Assembly: GCA_019426215.1 (NCBI GenBank)
Contig: CM033394.1
Span: 1,550,001 to 1,614,000 of the forward strand
Source: Buddleja alternifolia
Lineage: Eukaryota > Streptophyta > Magnoliopsida > Lamiales > Scrophulariaceae
Direction: 5' to 3'
Length of the DNA: 64,000 bases
Part shown: piece by piece, positions 1 to 10,069 of the stretch
Layout: each line of letters starts with the position of its first letter
How positions within the stretch are numbered: the stretch's first letter is position 1
The notes under the pieces: generated by a model
Told to the model about the DNA's origin: nothing
What the model saw: only the letters and a program-made list of their open reading frames with translations
Databases searched by the model: none
Made by a program: the position numbers and the translations under genes

Positions 1-740
1 ATATAGTTATAACTTGCAAGATTCCTCCATTGCATAACTCTTACTAATTTAATCTTAATCCTTTTTATGGGAAAATGACAACTGGCAAGGTAGGTAAAAA
101 AAAATCACAAACCCTAGGGGCAAATCCATCCAAACAACCTAACACATACCCCTGCAAACCTAAATAAACAAACAAACAAAACAACCCGTCCCCTACATAC
201 TCCAAGGCCTCTCGTTTCTTGAAGTGTTCTTTCGGAATATTCTCCACCAATCATTTTATCCATTTTCTTATTTGTGTTCCTCAACCAATCTCTTAAAGTT
301 TTTGTTCGGATCGAGTTCTATTACATAAATTTGCATGGACCTCGTTAGATCAAATTAGTGAAATGAAATTTATAGTCTGAGTGGATTATACTTGGATTCA
401 ATCAAATTAGATTCGAGCTAGAATTTTCAATCAATCACAAGACAAATATTATAATATTTACATTGTGATTGGTTACTCATCTTAAATTGTACAACAACCA
501 TGTGTCGTGTAATTTACTAGCTCGTCATGCAATTAGCTTAACTAAGTCGATCGAAACTACTATTTCCCTACTTCTAAGAGAAATCCTAGCTCGAATCTGA
601 TTGACTGATTTCAAGTGTAAGTCACTTGTACTTGTATTATAATTAGCCACATGAGTACATGACCAGTGTAATTCACGTTTTTTTTAAATCACACTTGGTC
701 TGAGCATCAATGTTCCATTTTCTAATTTTTTTTCCAATTT
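1..740. other. Intergenic, no gene seen
   Basis: AT-rich sequence with short ORFs only. None has a recognisable domain, codon bias or splice pattern. I see nothing functional here. Confidence 0.5.
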
Positions 741-741
741 T

Positions 742-915
742 TTATTTATTCTAGACGAAGGGGGTACCTTGACCCGACGAACTCGTGCTGATAGTTTTTT
801 AATCATGGGTGGTACAGACTTTATAAGACTCCAAATAAAAAGATAAATGTCACAACTTGTGACGACTTGGAGGTGAACCTCCCACGTAAACATTAATATC
901 ATTAGGCTAAAAAGT
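742..915 (-). repeat. SINE-like remnant (minus)
   Basis: It shares an extended block with the element at 49919-50112: a TTCTAGACGAA segment, then a TTTTTAATCATGGGT segment, then a CACAACTTGTGAC segment and a CTCCCAC segment in the same order. The other copy has a tRNA-type box B and flanking duplications, so this is read as the same minus-strand SINE family. Box A and box B are poorly preserved in this copy and the target-site duplication is not clear. Confidence 0.5.
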
Positions 916-987
916 CTTGAGTTTTTTCCCACTTTCTTTGAACAACTCCAAACTCTCCAATCTTTCCAAACCCTCCAATCATTTCGG

Positions 988-1344
988 ATTTAGCTCGATT
1001 ATCGTTGGGCTAATTCGAACCAAACCGACGACCCAAATGGGTCGAACAAGGATAACTATTAAACTAGATTATAGACTGGACTTGACGAAATCAAGCTGAC
1101 TACTTAGCTAATTAAATAGGATCAAGTCTATATGTAGTTCAAAAGGAGGGATTATGAGGGATTATAATATACGTATTTGTTTCATACAATACGAGGTCAA
1201 ATACTCTGGCTATATGGGTAAAAGAACAAAAACGAAGTCAATCCGAAGAGTATTGAGAGAGAATTTATTGTTGGTTCCCCTCCCCCCCAATAAATGGATT
1301 GGAGTGGGTATTTATAAGGAATGAGGTGTCACTATTCATGATGT
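988..1344 (-). repeat. Truncated LTR, downstream copy of the gypsy element
   Basis: This is a direct repeat of 5058-5389, with small indels. Read on the minus strand it carries a TATAAATA box and a CT-rich leader start, as expected for an LTR. The upstream U3 part seen beyond 5389 is absent here, and the fragment joins the RNase H coding region directly at 1344. It is therefore a partial LTR left after deletion of the integrase region and the LTR start. Confidence 0.75.
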
Positions 1345-1753
1345 AAAGTACTACAATGTTATGTGATTGAAAATAGGGTCGAGTTGCAGTTATCAGGGCC
1401 AATGCCCATTTATCAGTTTTAGTATAATTTTTCTCAGCTCCTTGCATCATTCGGCTGATGTAATAAATAGGTTCTTGATCTCCCCATTGTTCACGAAGTA
1501 AAACAACACTTACTGTCTCATCGGACACATCCAAATACAACATAAGAGGTTCTCCAACAACTGGTTTCTTTAATAACAGAGCAGATGTTAGATACCTTTT
1601 GAGTTCTTGGAATGCATTTTCACATTCATCTGTCCATTTAATTTTTTTTACCTTTTTCAGAATTTTGAAGAAATGTAAGCCACGATCTGCCGACCTCGAT
1701 ATGAACCTACTGAGACTGGCCATTCTCCCAGTTAACTTCTGGACATCCTTCAC
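1265..1753 (-). pseudogene. Retrotransposon RNase H fragment
   Basis: The minus-strand reading frame contains the RNase H core of a gypsy polyprotein: a LYLDVSDETVSVVL block (the usual YLAVSDxAVSAVL), then YYISRMMQGAEKNYTKTDKWALAL and RPYFQSHNIVVL. The match stops at about 1345, where the frame runs into the LTR fragment, so the last two dozen residues are LTR read-through. It overlaps the end of the RT frame in another phase, which marks a frameshift near 1710-1750. Confidence 0.75.
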
Positions 1754-2663
1754 TGATTATTTGAAATTGCATCTCTACCACTGCCTTTATCTTTTCCGGA
1801 TTAGCCTCTATGCCTCGTTCTGTAACCATAAAACCCAGAAATTTTCCACCTCTAACGCCAAAAGTACATTTCTTTGGGTTTAGTTTCATACCATACACAT
1901 GCATAATCTGGAAAGCAGTTCGTAAATGATCTAGATGAGTTTCTTCCTCCACACTCTTGACCAACATATCATCAACATAGACCTCTATGGTCTTCCCTAT
2001 TTCATCTTTAAACATCGTATTCACCAATCTCTGATACGTTGCTCCTGAATTCCTCAAACCAAAAGGCATCACATTGCAACAATATAGTCCTTTAGCAGTG
2101 ATGAACGAGGTCTTATCCCTATCTTCCGGTGCCATCATGATCTGATTGAAACCCTGGTAAGCATATTATGCTTAAAAGAGCACACCCCTCCGTGAAATCT
2201 ACGAGGAGATCAATACGAGGCAGCGGATACGGGTCACGAGTACAAGCCTTGTTTAAGTCAGTGAAGTATGTACACATACGCTATTGACCTCCTGACTTCG
2301 GTACAAGCACAACATTTGCCAACCAGTCCGTAAACTGAATCTCTTGAATATAATTCACCTCCAACAATTTATTCACCTCTGCCTCTATGATAGCATTCAT
2401 TTCCGGCCCAAAATTTATCCACTTCTACTTTACTGATTTTCTTTTGGATCTATATTCAAACGATGCACAATCACCTCAGGGTCGATTCCTTTGAAGTTCG
2501 AAGCCTGCCAAGCAAACATTTCAACATTCTCCCTGAGAAAATCAATCATCATCATCTCCAATCTCTCCTGCATTTGAGTTCCTATTCTCGTGGTTTTATC
2601 CGAATTTCCTGGGAATAATTCAATAGTCTTGTGCTTCATCGATTCTACTCGTCCGGACTCCAT
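1707..2663 (-). pseudogene. Retrotransposon reverse transcriptase, broken
   Basis: The 2138-1707 frame holds the RT palm: TSFITAKGLYCCNVMPFGL, ATYQRLVN and the catalytic YVDDMLVKS, then the thumb segment LNPKKCTFGV and FLGFMVTERGIEANPEKI. The 2663-2430 frame holds the linker that precedes RT in gypsy polyproteins (FAWQASNFKGIDPEVIVHRL). The stretch 2139-2429 between them encodes RT pieces in more than one frame with stops, so the domain is split by frameshifts. Confidence 0.8.
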
Positions 2664-2943
2664 TCGGGGTCTCTTCCCTTACTCCTGTTCTACTCCTTCA
2701 AAAGGTGCAGTATTGTTCTCTAGCATTTTCGGCTTCATGTTCTTCTCACTTCTTTTCTTCTTCAAAGATGTGGTATAACATTCTCTAGCAATCTGTTGAT
2801 CGCATCGTACAACTGCAACTCCCTCATTAGTCATAAACTTCATTTTTAAGTGTAGCGTCAATACCACAGCCTCGAATAAGTTTAAACCTGGCCTACCCAA
2901 GATTGCATTGCAAAAGGTGCGTCTACCACCAGGAACTTCATCA

Positions 2944-3264
2944 TCACTGTTTTTCTCGTGGGTTCGTATCCCAATGAGGCGGGTAGGTCAATTGTTCCAA
3001 AGGGACAACTTTTGCTCCCCCAAATCCCATCAAATGAGTGTTTACTGGCGTAAGCCTCCCTTCATCAAAATTCATCTTTTTTAGTACATTCAAAAATAGA
3101 ATATCCGCATAATTGCCATTATCTACCAACACTCTATGAACAGCAAAATTTGCAACATTCATAGTGATCACCATCGGATCATCGTGGGGTCGTATAACAC
3201 TCTCATAATCACAATCATCAAAGCTAATGGCTTCGTAACCCATAGCCACATTCATCATGTACAA
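2944..3264 (-). pseudogene. Retrotransposon aspartic protease region
   Basis: The reading frame shows RPHDDPMVITMNVANFAVHRVLVDNG followed by ADILF, the layout of the retropepsin in Tat-type gypsy elements, where the catalytic triplet is normally DSG or DTG. Here the triplet is DNG, so the protease is probably inactive. The frame begins and ends without linkage to its gag and RT neighbours. Confidence 0.7.
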
Positions 3265-3353
3265 TGTCTCTCATCTTTTCTCGTAGGTTCGTACCTCACG
3301 AAGGTGTCTTCTTCGTGCACTCTGAGAGTCTCCGCATGAGGGACCCCCTGCAA

Positions 3354-3971
3354 TTATATGAATTTCTCCCCAAACATGGACGTTGGTTTGAACCTCATGG
3401 GTTCGTTTACCATCTTGTCAAGACAAATTTTGTTGGTCATCACGGTATCTATTATCATCACGTTCACGACCCCTTTCTCTTTCTGTTTCTTTTTTTGGGG
3501 GGGGGGGGGTCGACTTCTAGACCTATGGTCACATCGTGTCCCTTCCTTCTGTTTCTTTGCTTCGGCTTCACGAGCTTTGTCAATAAATTCATGCAAGTAG
3601 CCTTGGCTAATCAACCTTTGGATTTCATCTTTTAACTGGAAGCAATCCTCATTATCATGGCCATTGTCCTTATGGAAGCGACAATATTTTTTACTATTTT
3701 TTCTCTTCGGATCGTATTTCATCTTTTTTGGCCAAACAACCAATTTTGAAATTTCAATGGCCATCAAGGCCTTGCCTCATGTAGTCTTTAGGGGAGTATA
3801 GCTTTCGTATTTGGCGTATCGCGATTGCCGTCCTTGATCCTTATCGGATCTCGGTGCTTCGCGTCGCTCTTGTTGTTTTTTCTCCTTGTTCTGCTTCCAC
3901 GCCTTCCTCTCTGCCCTCTTAATTCGATAGATCTCATCCTCATGGATATATTGCCCCGCCATAATCATCAT
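3354..3971 (-). pseudogene. Gag C-terminus with zinc-binding motif, broken
   Basis: The 3767-3354 frame has YCRFHKDNGHDNEDCFQLKDEI, the C-X-X-H type zinc-binding motif found at the end of gag in these elements, followed by basic sequence. The 3971-3777 frame carries the charged linker upstream of it. The two are separated by a stop or shift near 3770. A C-run at 3495-3510 (G-run on the plus strand) is a likely slippage site. Confidence 0.65.
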
Positions 3972-4141
3972 CCCTTCTTGATCTACTGGAGGATTTCATA
4001 TTAACGCTCCAGCCAATGGTCCTTCTTTTAAACCATTGATGAACAATTGTTGAATTTCTTCGTGCTACACACCCTGGACATTCAAAGCTTCGTTGTTGAA
4101 CCTATCCAAAAACTCCCTCAAAGTCTCATCGTCTCGCTGCT

Positions 4142-5044
4142 TTATACCCAAGAGAGTAGAAACCGATTTCGCAGTTCGTGCTTTACTTGCAAAGTGATTC
4201 TCAAATTTACGAACAAACTGCTCATACGAGGTAATTGTGCCTGGAGGTTGACTGATAAACCAATCCAGTGCACGACCACAAAGGTTGTTGGAAATATCTT
4301 TGCATTCACCGCATCACTCAAGTTATGCAACACCATCATTGTTTCAGAAATAATAACATGTTCTCTAGGATCCCTAGTTCCATCATACATGGGGAGATCT
4401 AGCACTGTAAAGTTTAATGGCATCCCTTCCAATAGTATGTTCATATGAAAAGGTGAATTACTACGCTGTAGTGCCGAGACTGGGACAATTCATCTCTGTG
4501 GCACCTCGTCCTGCCTTATCTCCCCAGGCTCCAACTCTGGCCCCACCTCAACTCGAACTCTGGTACGTTGCCCCAAATTTGCATCGCTTCGTGCTTCGTG
4601 TGGGCTCCCTTCTCATTCCTCCCTTCTATCCCTTTCACCTCGGCTTGTTTCACCCTATTCCCTTTGAGGGTCAAGTTCACGAAATAGCCATCGGCGTGCC
4701 CCCGAATTGAGGCCTTCTTCCTCTCATTCCCTTTTCAGGTCGAGTTCCTGGAATTGCCGACCTTGAGTAGCTGGGATAGGATGGGCAGTCCCCACATTTG
4801 GTGTTGCTGGCAACTTAGCCAACTGTTCTTGAAGAAACTTCTGCCCCCATTCCTGCATTCTTCTGTTAAATTCAGCCTCGGTCATTGTGATCATCCTATC
4901 TTGGGGCGTCAACACTTCAAGATTCAGTGGGGCTTCCCTCGGTGCTGACCCTTGAGATTCTACCATCACAGTTTTTTCTTGTCTTTGACTCGTTTCCTCC
5001 ATAACATCAGCAATACCAACGAACCCAAAAAAGGGTTCCCACAA
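4142..5044 (-). pseudogene. Retrotransposon gag (capsid) fragments
   Basis: The 4444-4142 frame matches the start of the retrotransposon gag domain: LPMYDGTRDPREHVIISETMM, then SDAVNAKIFPTT. The 5044-4724 frame is the gag N-terminal linker with an MTEAEFNRRMQEW segment. A frame break lies between them at about 4445-4724. It lies just downstream (minus strand) of the primer-binding site at 5035-5057, the normal position for gag. Confidence 0.7.
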
Positions 5045-5057
5045 ACGTCGTCAAATT
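5035..5057 (-). other. Degenerate primer-binding site of the gypsy element
   Basis: On the minus strand, directly after the LTR, the sequence reads TTTGACGACGTTTGTGGGAA. It resembles the common plant gypsy junction TTGGCGCCGTCTGTGGGAA, with a few substitutions. Confidence 0.55.
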
Positions 5058-5389
5058 ATTTAGCTCGATTATCGTTGGGCTAATTCGAACCAAACCGACG
5101 ACCCATCTGGGTCGAACAAGGACAACTATTAAACTAGATTATAGACTGGACTTGACAAAGTCAAGTTGCCTAAGTACCACATTGAATAGAATCAAGTCTA
5201 TACGTAGTTCAAAAAGAGGATTTACGTATTTGTTTCGTACAATATAAGGCCATATACTTTGGCTATATGGGTGAAAGAACAAAAACGAAGTCAATCTGGT
5301 GAGTATTGAGAGAGAATTTATAGTTGGCCCCCCATAAATGGATTGGAGTGGGTATTTATAAGGAATGAGGTGGTCACTATTCATGATGT
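5058..5389 (-). repeat. Upstream LTR of the gypsy element (3' portion at least)
   Basis: Direct repeat partner of 988-1344. On the minus strand it has a TATAAATACC box near 5350 and a second TATAAATTCTCTCTC at about 5320, suitable for an LTR promoter directed away from the PYL gene. The U3 part probably extends right of 5389, but no second copy exists to show its end. Confidence 0.7.
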
Positions 5390-5482
5390 GATATTTGGGC
5401 TAGTTGGGCCTAGACATATGCTGAATGCCTATTGAACCTTTAATATTCAAGTTATTTGGTCTGTGATCTGGGTCGGCAATAC

Positions 5483-5513
5483 GGGTCGGGTCGTAACCCG
5501 ACCCATATATAAA
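5483..5513 (+). promoter_or_regulatory. Hairpin and candidate TATA box upstream of PYL
   Basis: A perfect 9-bp inverted repeat, GGGTCGGGT-CGTA-ACCCGACCC (5483-5504), is followed at once by TATATAAA (5506-5513), about 170 bp before the PYL start codon. The TATA box is a reasonable core promoter for the gene. The hairpin may belong to the retrotransposon U3. No experiment-like evidence is available. Confidence 0.35.
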
Positions 5514-5683
5514 GATTATACGGATCCTGTTTACTGGATATTTGTTATCAAATAATATAATATTGATATTTTGACCATTGACCGAGTAGGTAGATATTTA
5601 TGCTCATCAATTCCCCCTTGTTTTCACCATCTCCTCTCTTCCTTAATCCAAGAAGGCAAGAATTCACATAAAATTACTCAAAA

Positions 5684-6250
5684 ATGGACGACGAACCTCA
5701 ACTCCCTCAATGCCTCACGCCGCAAGAACAAGCACACCTCCAACACGTTATCCGCACGCACCACACATTCAACGCATTGCCCAACACATGCACGTCCTTA
5801 ATCACCCAACTCATCCACGCGCCGCCGAGCGCCGTGTGGCCGCTCGTCCGGAGCTTCAACAACCCGCATCGGTACAAGCACTTCATCAAGAGCTGCAAGC
5901 TCACCTTCGGCGACGGCGGCGTCGGCAGCATCCGCGAGGTCACGGTGGTTTCCGGCATCCCCGCCTCCACCTCCACCGAGCGATTAGAAGTTCTCGATGA
6001 CGACCACCGTGTACTAAGCTTTCGGGTCGTCGGCGGCGAGCATCGGTTGAATAATTACCGATCGGTAACTTCTGTTAATGGGTTTAAGAGAGATGGTAAG
6101 ATTTATACGGTGGTTTTGGAATCGTACATTGTGGATATACCGGAGGGGAATACGGCGGAGGATACGAAAATGTTTACGGATACGGTGGTGAAGTTCAATC
6201 TGCAGAAGCTTGGGGTAGTGGCAATGGCTAATATGCATGGAAATCAATGA
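5684..6250 (+). CDS. PYR/PYL/RCAR abscisic-acid receptor (subfamily II, PYL4/5/6-like)
   Basis: A 188-residue, intronless START/Bet v1-fold protein of normal length. PYLs bind abscisic acid in the cytosol and nucleus and then inhibit clade A PP2C phosphatases, releasing SnRK2 kinases. Visible landmarks: the ABA-contact lysine in YKHFIKSC (K65), the gate loop S90-G-I-P-A94 (usually SGLPA, here Ile for Leu), the acidic STER contact (E99), the latch motif GGEHRL (H120-L122), the NYRSVTS strand and the C-terminal amphipathic helix (DTVVKFNLQKLGVVA). The N-terminal extension and lack of introns fit subfamily II, which is mostly monomeric. The start is the first ATG in frame, with an AAAATGG context. 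A gypsy LTR ends about 295 bp upstream and a foldback MITE sits 32 bp after the stop. Exact orthology to PYL4, 5 or 6 is not settled from this sequence. Confidence 0.93.
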   Translation: MDDEPQLPQCLTPQEQAHLQHVIRTHHTFNALPNTCTSLITQLIHAPPSAVWPLVRSFNNPHRYKHFIKSCKLTFGDGGVGSIREVTVVSGIPASTSTERLEVLDDDHRVLSFRVVGGEHRLNNYRSVTSVNGFKRDGKIYTVVLESYIVDIPEGNTAEDTKMFTDTVVKFNLQKLGVVAMANMHGNQ

Positions 6251-6282
6251 TTTGAATTCATTATTTTCTTTTGATAATTCTT

Positions 6283-6536
6283 TAGGGAAAATTATAGAGA
6301 CCCGTATCTTATTGATTATCAAAACCTCCCTCATTTTTTGAAAATTACAAATGCACCGTTTAATGGTTCATTTGTAAGATTTACAATGGGTAAAATTATA
6401 AGAATTTTTAAATATACAAGAGGTGTAATTGTAAGAACGTTTTAATATGAGGATGATTTTATGTAATATCCAAAAATGTAGGGGGATTTTTTGTAACTAT
6501 ACAATAGGTGCGAGGGTCTGTGCATAATTTTTCCTA
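6283..6536. mobile_element. Foldback MITE next to the PYL stop codon
   Basis: The ends are inverted copies: left TAGGGAAAATTATAGAGACC, and the right end read in reverse is TAGGAAAAATTATGCACAGA. The element is 254 bp. The flanks AATTCTT (left) and AATTTTT (right) could be a 7-bp target duplication with one mismatch. It has no coding capacity. It starts 32 bp after the PYL stop and probably lies in or next to the 3' UTR. Confidence 0.65.
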
Positions 6537-7020
6537 AATTTTTATTAGTAGCTAAATGCCGGTGGAAAAAATGGTGTTTTTTTCTTTTGGAATGTTTTTA
6601 ATTTATTATTTGAAATACTTGTTTTAGTGGCTAGATATGGGTTTTCTTTTCATCAATCAAGTTAGAATTAGTTTTTTTCTTTTTTAAGTAATTTCTAGAA
6701 TAGTTGTTAATGTTTTTGGTGGGTTAAATGGTTGTGTTTTCTTTTTGTTTCTATTTTTCTTTTCTAGTGGGTGGATGAAGTTGTAACTTTGGTGTTCCTC
6801 CATTGTATGGGTTCTTTATTGCAAATTAATGTTTTATTTCGTAATTTAAAATCTTTGTATACATATTATGTGTATAAATTTTTTTCTTGGATATATAAAT
6901 GATTTGAATTTTATACATATTATATATGAAATGAAATTCATTATAAATATCATCTTATAATAAGAATCATGTGTACACTTAGCATTTTTTGCTTTCTTTC
7001 CTTGTTTGTTGTTGGATAAT
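6537..7020. other. Intergenic, no gene seen
   Basis: T-rich sequence with long T and TTTCTTTT runs. It may include the PYL polyadenylation region. No ORF, repeat or RNA gene is supported. Confidence 0.4.
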
Positions 7021-7027
7021 TGCTTTA

Positions 7028-7555
7028 AAGCACGGACACTTTAAAAAATTACCACGGGCTGTGTCGGGCGCGTTCGGACACGGCCACGCGTCCGGCACGT
7101 GTCAAACACGACTATCCCGTGTCCCTAATAAAAAAAATAAAAAAAAGTTAGACACGGCTAGGACACATCCAGGGGCGTGTCTGACGCGATTAGGACAACG
7201 GATGATCACTTTTTATAAGATACTAAAACTTTGGGGGGTCAAATTGTAAATAAAAACTTATCAATTTTCTAAATCTAATAAAAACTTATCAACTTTTTAT
7301 AAGACACGGATTTGAACAGTAGAGTATTTATTTTTATTATATCATGTTTTGGATTGAAAACATGTTTATTGTTATATTTAATTTATGTTTATATTTTTAT
7401 TTTGTATTTATTATTGATAAGTAGTTGAATTATTTGTAATATACATAGTTTTATGAAAAAACAAGTAAAATACAAATTTATATAATATATATATATTAAA
7501 AAAAAATTGGATAGCCGTGTTGAAGCGTTTTCGTGTCCTATGTGAGAATTTGGAA
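7028..7555 (+). repeat. Dispersed repeat with GTGTC-rich arms, copy 1
   Basis: A GC-rich arm full of GTGTC/GACAC motifs (7028-7130), an AT-rich middle (about 7300-7490) and a second arm (7513-7545). The middle matches the reverse complement of 59290-59430 closely, for example AAAACATGTTTATTGTTATA and ACAAGTAAAATACAAATTTA. The two arms match in the same order. It is a member of a repeat family whose class I cannot name; no TIR or target duplication is clear. Confidence 0.7.
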
Positions 7556-8499
7556 AAGGTTTATAAAGAGAACCCTCGTATTTAAGTCTAATAATAGATA
7601 TTCATTTTGAATTCTGGTTCAAATGCTCATCAACTCAAAGTTACGTGTAGTGGGTTGGATGAGACTTCTCTTCTCTGCTCCAACGGGCTTGCGGGCCTAA
7701 TTCGATGTGAATTCTCTTCTCTACTCCAACGGGCTTGCGGCCCCTTGAGCGTAACCGGAAAATTGTAATATGAAAACTTGTAATATGAGAATAAAATTAT
7801 CAAGGGTCACGCTCAATTGTAATATATATGTATGTTTTCATATTATTTAGGACATATTGTTTTGCATTTTTAGTCTTAAAATTATTTATAAATTTTAATT
7901 TTACGTGTCTTGCATGTGACCATTGTTTAATTTGGATTATCTTCACAAGAATCCCCAATAATATGAAAACTTGCAAGAAAAATCACTTTTTTATTGTGGT
8001 TGATTTAGGGTTGTAAAATTTAGGGGAAATTTATACAATTTATCCTAAAATTTTAATGGTGTATACATGTTATTTGTGAAATTTCATTCATTTTCTCAAT
8101 AAAATAGGACCAAAATTGCAAAAAAAAAAGAATTTTAAAGGACTATCTTTATAATTGTAGAAACAACGCGATGAAATTCCATTTATTTATTTATGATTTA
8201 AAGTGACAATGTCAAAATTGTCACTGGATATATTTAATGAATAACAATATGTTTTGTTTGTCACAATATAGATATTTAGTGACAAGAGTAATTTCTTTTG
8301 AGTTGTCACTATTAACAATTAATGAGAATGTGTATGCAATTCTTGTCACTATTTAACTCTCATGAAAACTATTTATGTGACAAACAAACAATGTTATCAT
8401 TTAATATTTATAATTAGTAACAATTTAAACTTCGTCACTATAACACTTTGTCACTTATGTGTTATTTTCTTGTAATGACTCTTCCCACTCTTCATTTTT

Positions 8500-8725
8500 T
8501 TCTTTTTTCTTTTTTGAATGAAACGGTAACATCATTACATCGGATATCGAAATCAATCGTAATCAGCAATTTCCTATTATAAACTAATAACAATGAGCTA
8601 CAAATTAGAAACAAATAATTACTATATAAGTAGAGAAATAACTCACATATCTAGTGGGATCGAACCCATGACCTCTAAGTCAGGGAATCTCAATCTTACC
8701 ACTAAGTTAAGATATTACGGACTTC
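8500..8725 (-). mobile_element. tRNA-derived SINE (minus) inside duplication copy A
   Basis: On the minus strand there is an A box (TTAACTTAGTGGTAAGATTG, about 8692-8711), a near-perfect B box (GGGTTCGATCCCAC, 8654-8667) and an A-rich 3' tail (T-rich at 8492-8516 on the plus strand). The homologous position in copy B, near 10005-10020, lacks it, which gives an empty site. Confidence 0.75.
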
Positions 8726-8925
8726 GTTCTTTCTTTTCATTTGTTTTATTTGTTGAATATTAGGAACCTTAGATATATAGCAGTTTTAGCCTTTAGAAGC
8801 GAGTTATATGTCCTGATTTAATTTTATTGTGGAGTCAATGAGTTGTGAACACCACTTAAAACACGGGCTATTTAAAGGCTTCCCCACGCTATCCCTTCAT
8901 GATTAAAAGTGTCGAGTCAATTTAA

Positions 8926-9105
8926 TTTAAAAGTAATGTTGTATACCACTTTTTATATATCATCAATTTTTTATTTTTATTAGTTTTGGCAAGAAATTAT
9001 TTATAATTAATTGATTTAAATTAATTTAATACATTCATATTTTTTAAATTAAGGGGAGGTGAAAAATCAATAGTATGAAAATGATGATATATAGAATTTT
9101 CTTTA
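8926..9105. mobile_element. 180-bp insertion with ATTTAA target duplication
   Basis: Compared with the empty site in copy B (12162-12180), 180 bp are inserted here between two copies of ATTTAA (8920-8925 and 9106-9111). The ends contain inverted TATATATCATCA and TGATGATATATA. It is non-coding and MITE-like. Confidence 0.6.
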
Positions 9106-9194
9106 ATTTAATACTATCACCTAAAAGACCTTTATCAATTAAATGTCACCTTTTGTATTTCTTATTTAAAGAAAAAATTAAATGGCATCTTTTT

Positions 9195-10069
9195 TATCTC
9201 TGCTCCAATGGGATTGCGAGCCCTGTTTGATGGGACTTCTCTTCTATGCTCCAACGGGCTCATGGGCCCGAAATGTGATAAAATAATTGTAATTTTTGTC
9301 TTATAAGACTATTTCTCTTTATAATTTCATTCTCATTATATATAAACATACAAAATTAGTTTTATAGGACGTATTGTTTTGCATTTTTAGTCTCAAAAAT
9401 ATTAATAAAATAATAAAAATCGATAAATGAATGAAAACCGTTTATTATGTGTCTTGCATGTGACCGTTGTTTAACTTGGATTATTTTGACAAATCCCCTA
9501 TGTTACGAAAACTTGCAAGAAAATCCACTTTTTTTATTGTGGTTGATTTAGGGTGTAGGGTTGTAAAAGTTAGAGGATATTTATACAATTTATCCTAAAA
9601 TTTTAAAGGTGCATACATGTTGTTTGTGAATTCCATTCATTTTCTTAATGAATAGGACCAAAATTGTGACTATTATTATAATTGTAGAAACAGCTCGACT
9701 AAAATTCCATTTATTCATTTATGATTTAAAGTGACAATGTCAAATTGTCACTGGATATATTTAATGATTAACAATATCTTTTGATTCGTCACAATAATAA
9801 TATTTAATGACAAGAGTAATTTCTTTTGAGTTGTTATTATTGACAATTAGTGACAACTTGTATACAATTCTTATCACTATTAAACTCCCAAGAAAACTAT
9901 TTCTTTGACAAACAAAAAATTTTGTCACTTAATATTTATAACTAGTGACAAGTTTAACTTCATCACTTTAACACATGTTATTTTCTTAATGACTCTTCCT
10001 ACTCTTATTCTTTATTTTCATTTGTTTTATTTGTTGAATATTAGGAACCTCATATTTATAGCAGTTTTA
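9195..10069 (+). repeat. Segmental duplication, copy B, left part
   Basis: Second copy of the block at 7640-9195. It matches up to TTTTA at 10069 and then continues at 12034, the two parts being separated by a 1,964-bp transposon. The copies differ by many substitutions and small indels, so the duplication is not recent. No gene is seen. Confidence 0.8.

Larger units (their letters stand above)
988..5389 (-). mobile_element. Decayed Ty3/gypsy (Tat-type) LTR retrotransposon
   Basis: Minus-strand order: LTR (5389-5058), degenerate primer-binding site, gag (about 5044-4142), zinc knuckle (about 3700), protease (about 3264-2944), reverse transcriptase (about 2663-1707), RNase H (about 1753-1345), then a partial LTR. 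The RT catalytic motif YVDDMLVKS is intact near residue 53 of the 2138-1707 ORF. The RNase H tail with an RPYFQSH motif resembles the Tat/Ogre lineage. Integrase is missing altogether. The frame is broken many times (stops and shifts near 1750, 2160, 2430, 2670, 3270, 3770 and 4140), so no full polyprotein can be made. The protease active site reads DNG where DSG or DTG is usual. This is a dead copy. Confidence 0.85.
7640..9195 (+). repeat. Segmental duplication, copy A
   Basis: Direct repeat of 9195-10069 plus 12034-12260. Shared blocks include the CTCTTCTCTGCTCCAACGGG segment, GTGTCTTGCATGTGACC, GTGACAATGTCAAA, TTGTTGAATATTAGGAACCT and GCGAGTTATATGTCCTGATT. It carries two insertions absent from copy B: a SINE at about 8500-8725 and a 180-bp element at 8926-9105. 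No gene is seen. Confidence 0.8.

Noticed and set aside
5707..6334. Long frames on other strands over PYL
   Set aside because: They are shadows of the GC-rich first half of the PYL coding sequence.
8654..8711. Possible tRNA gene
   Set aside because: A and B boxes are present, but no cloverleaf or acceptor stem can be formed, and the poly(A)-like tail and the empty site in copy B show a SINE.
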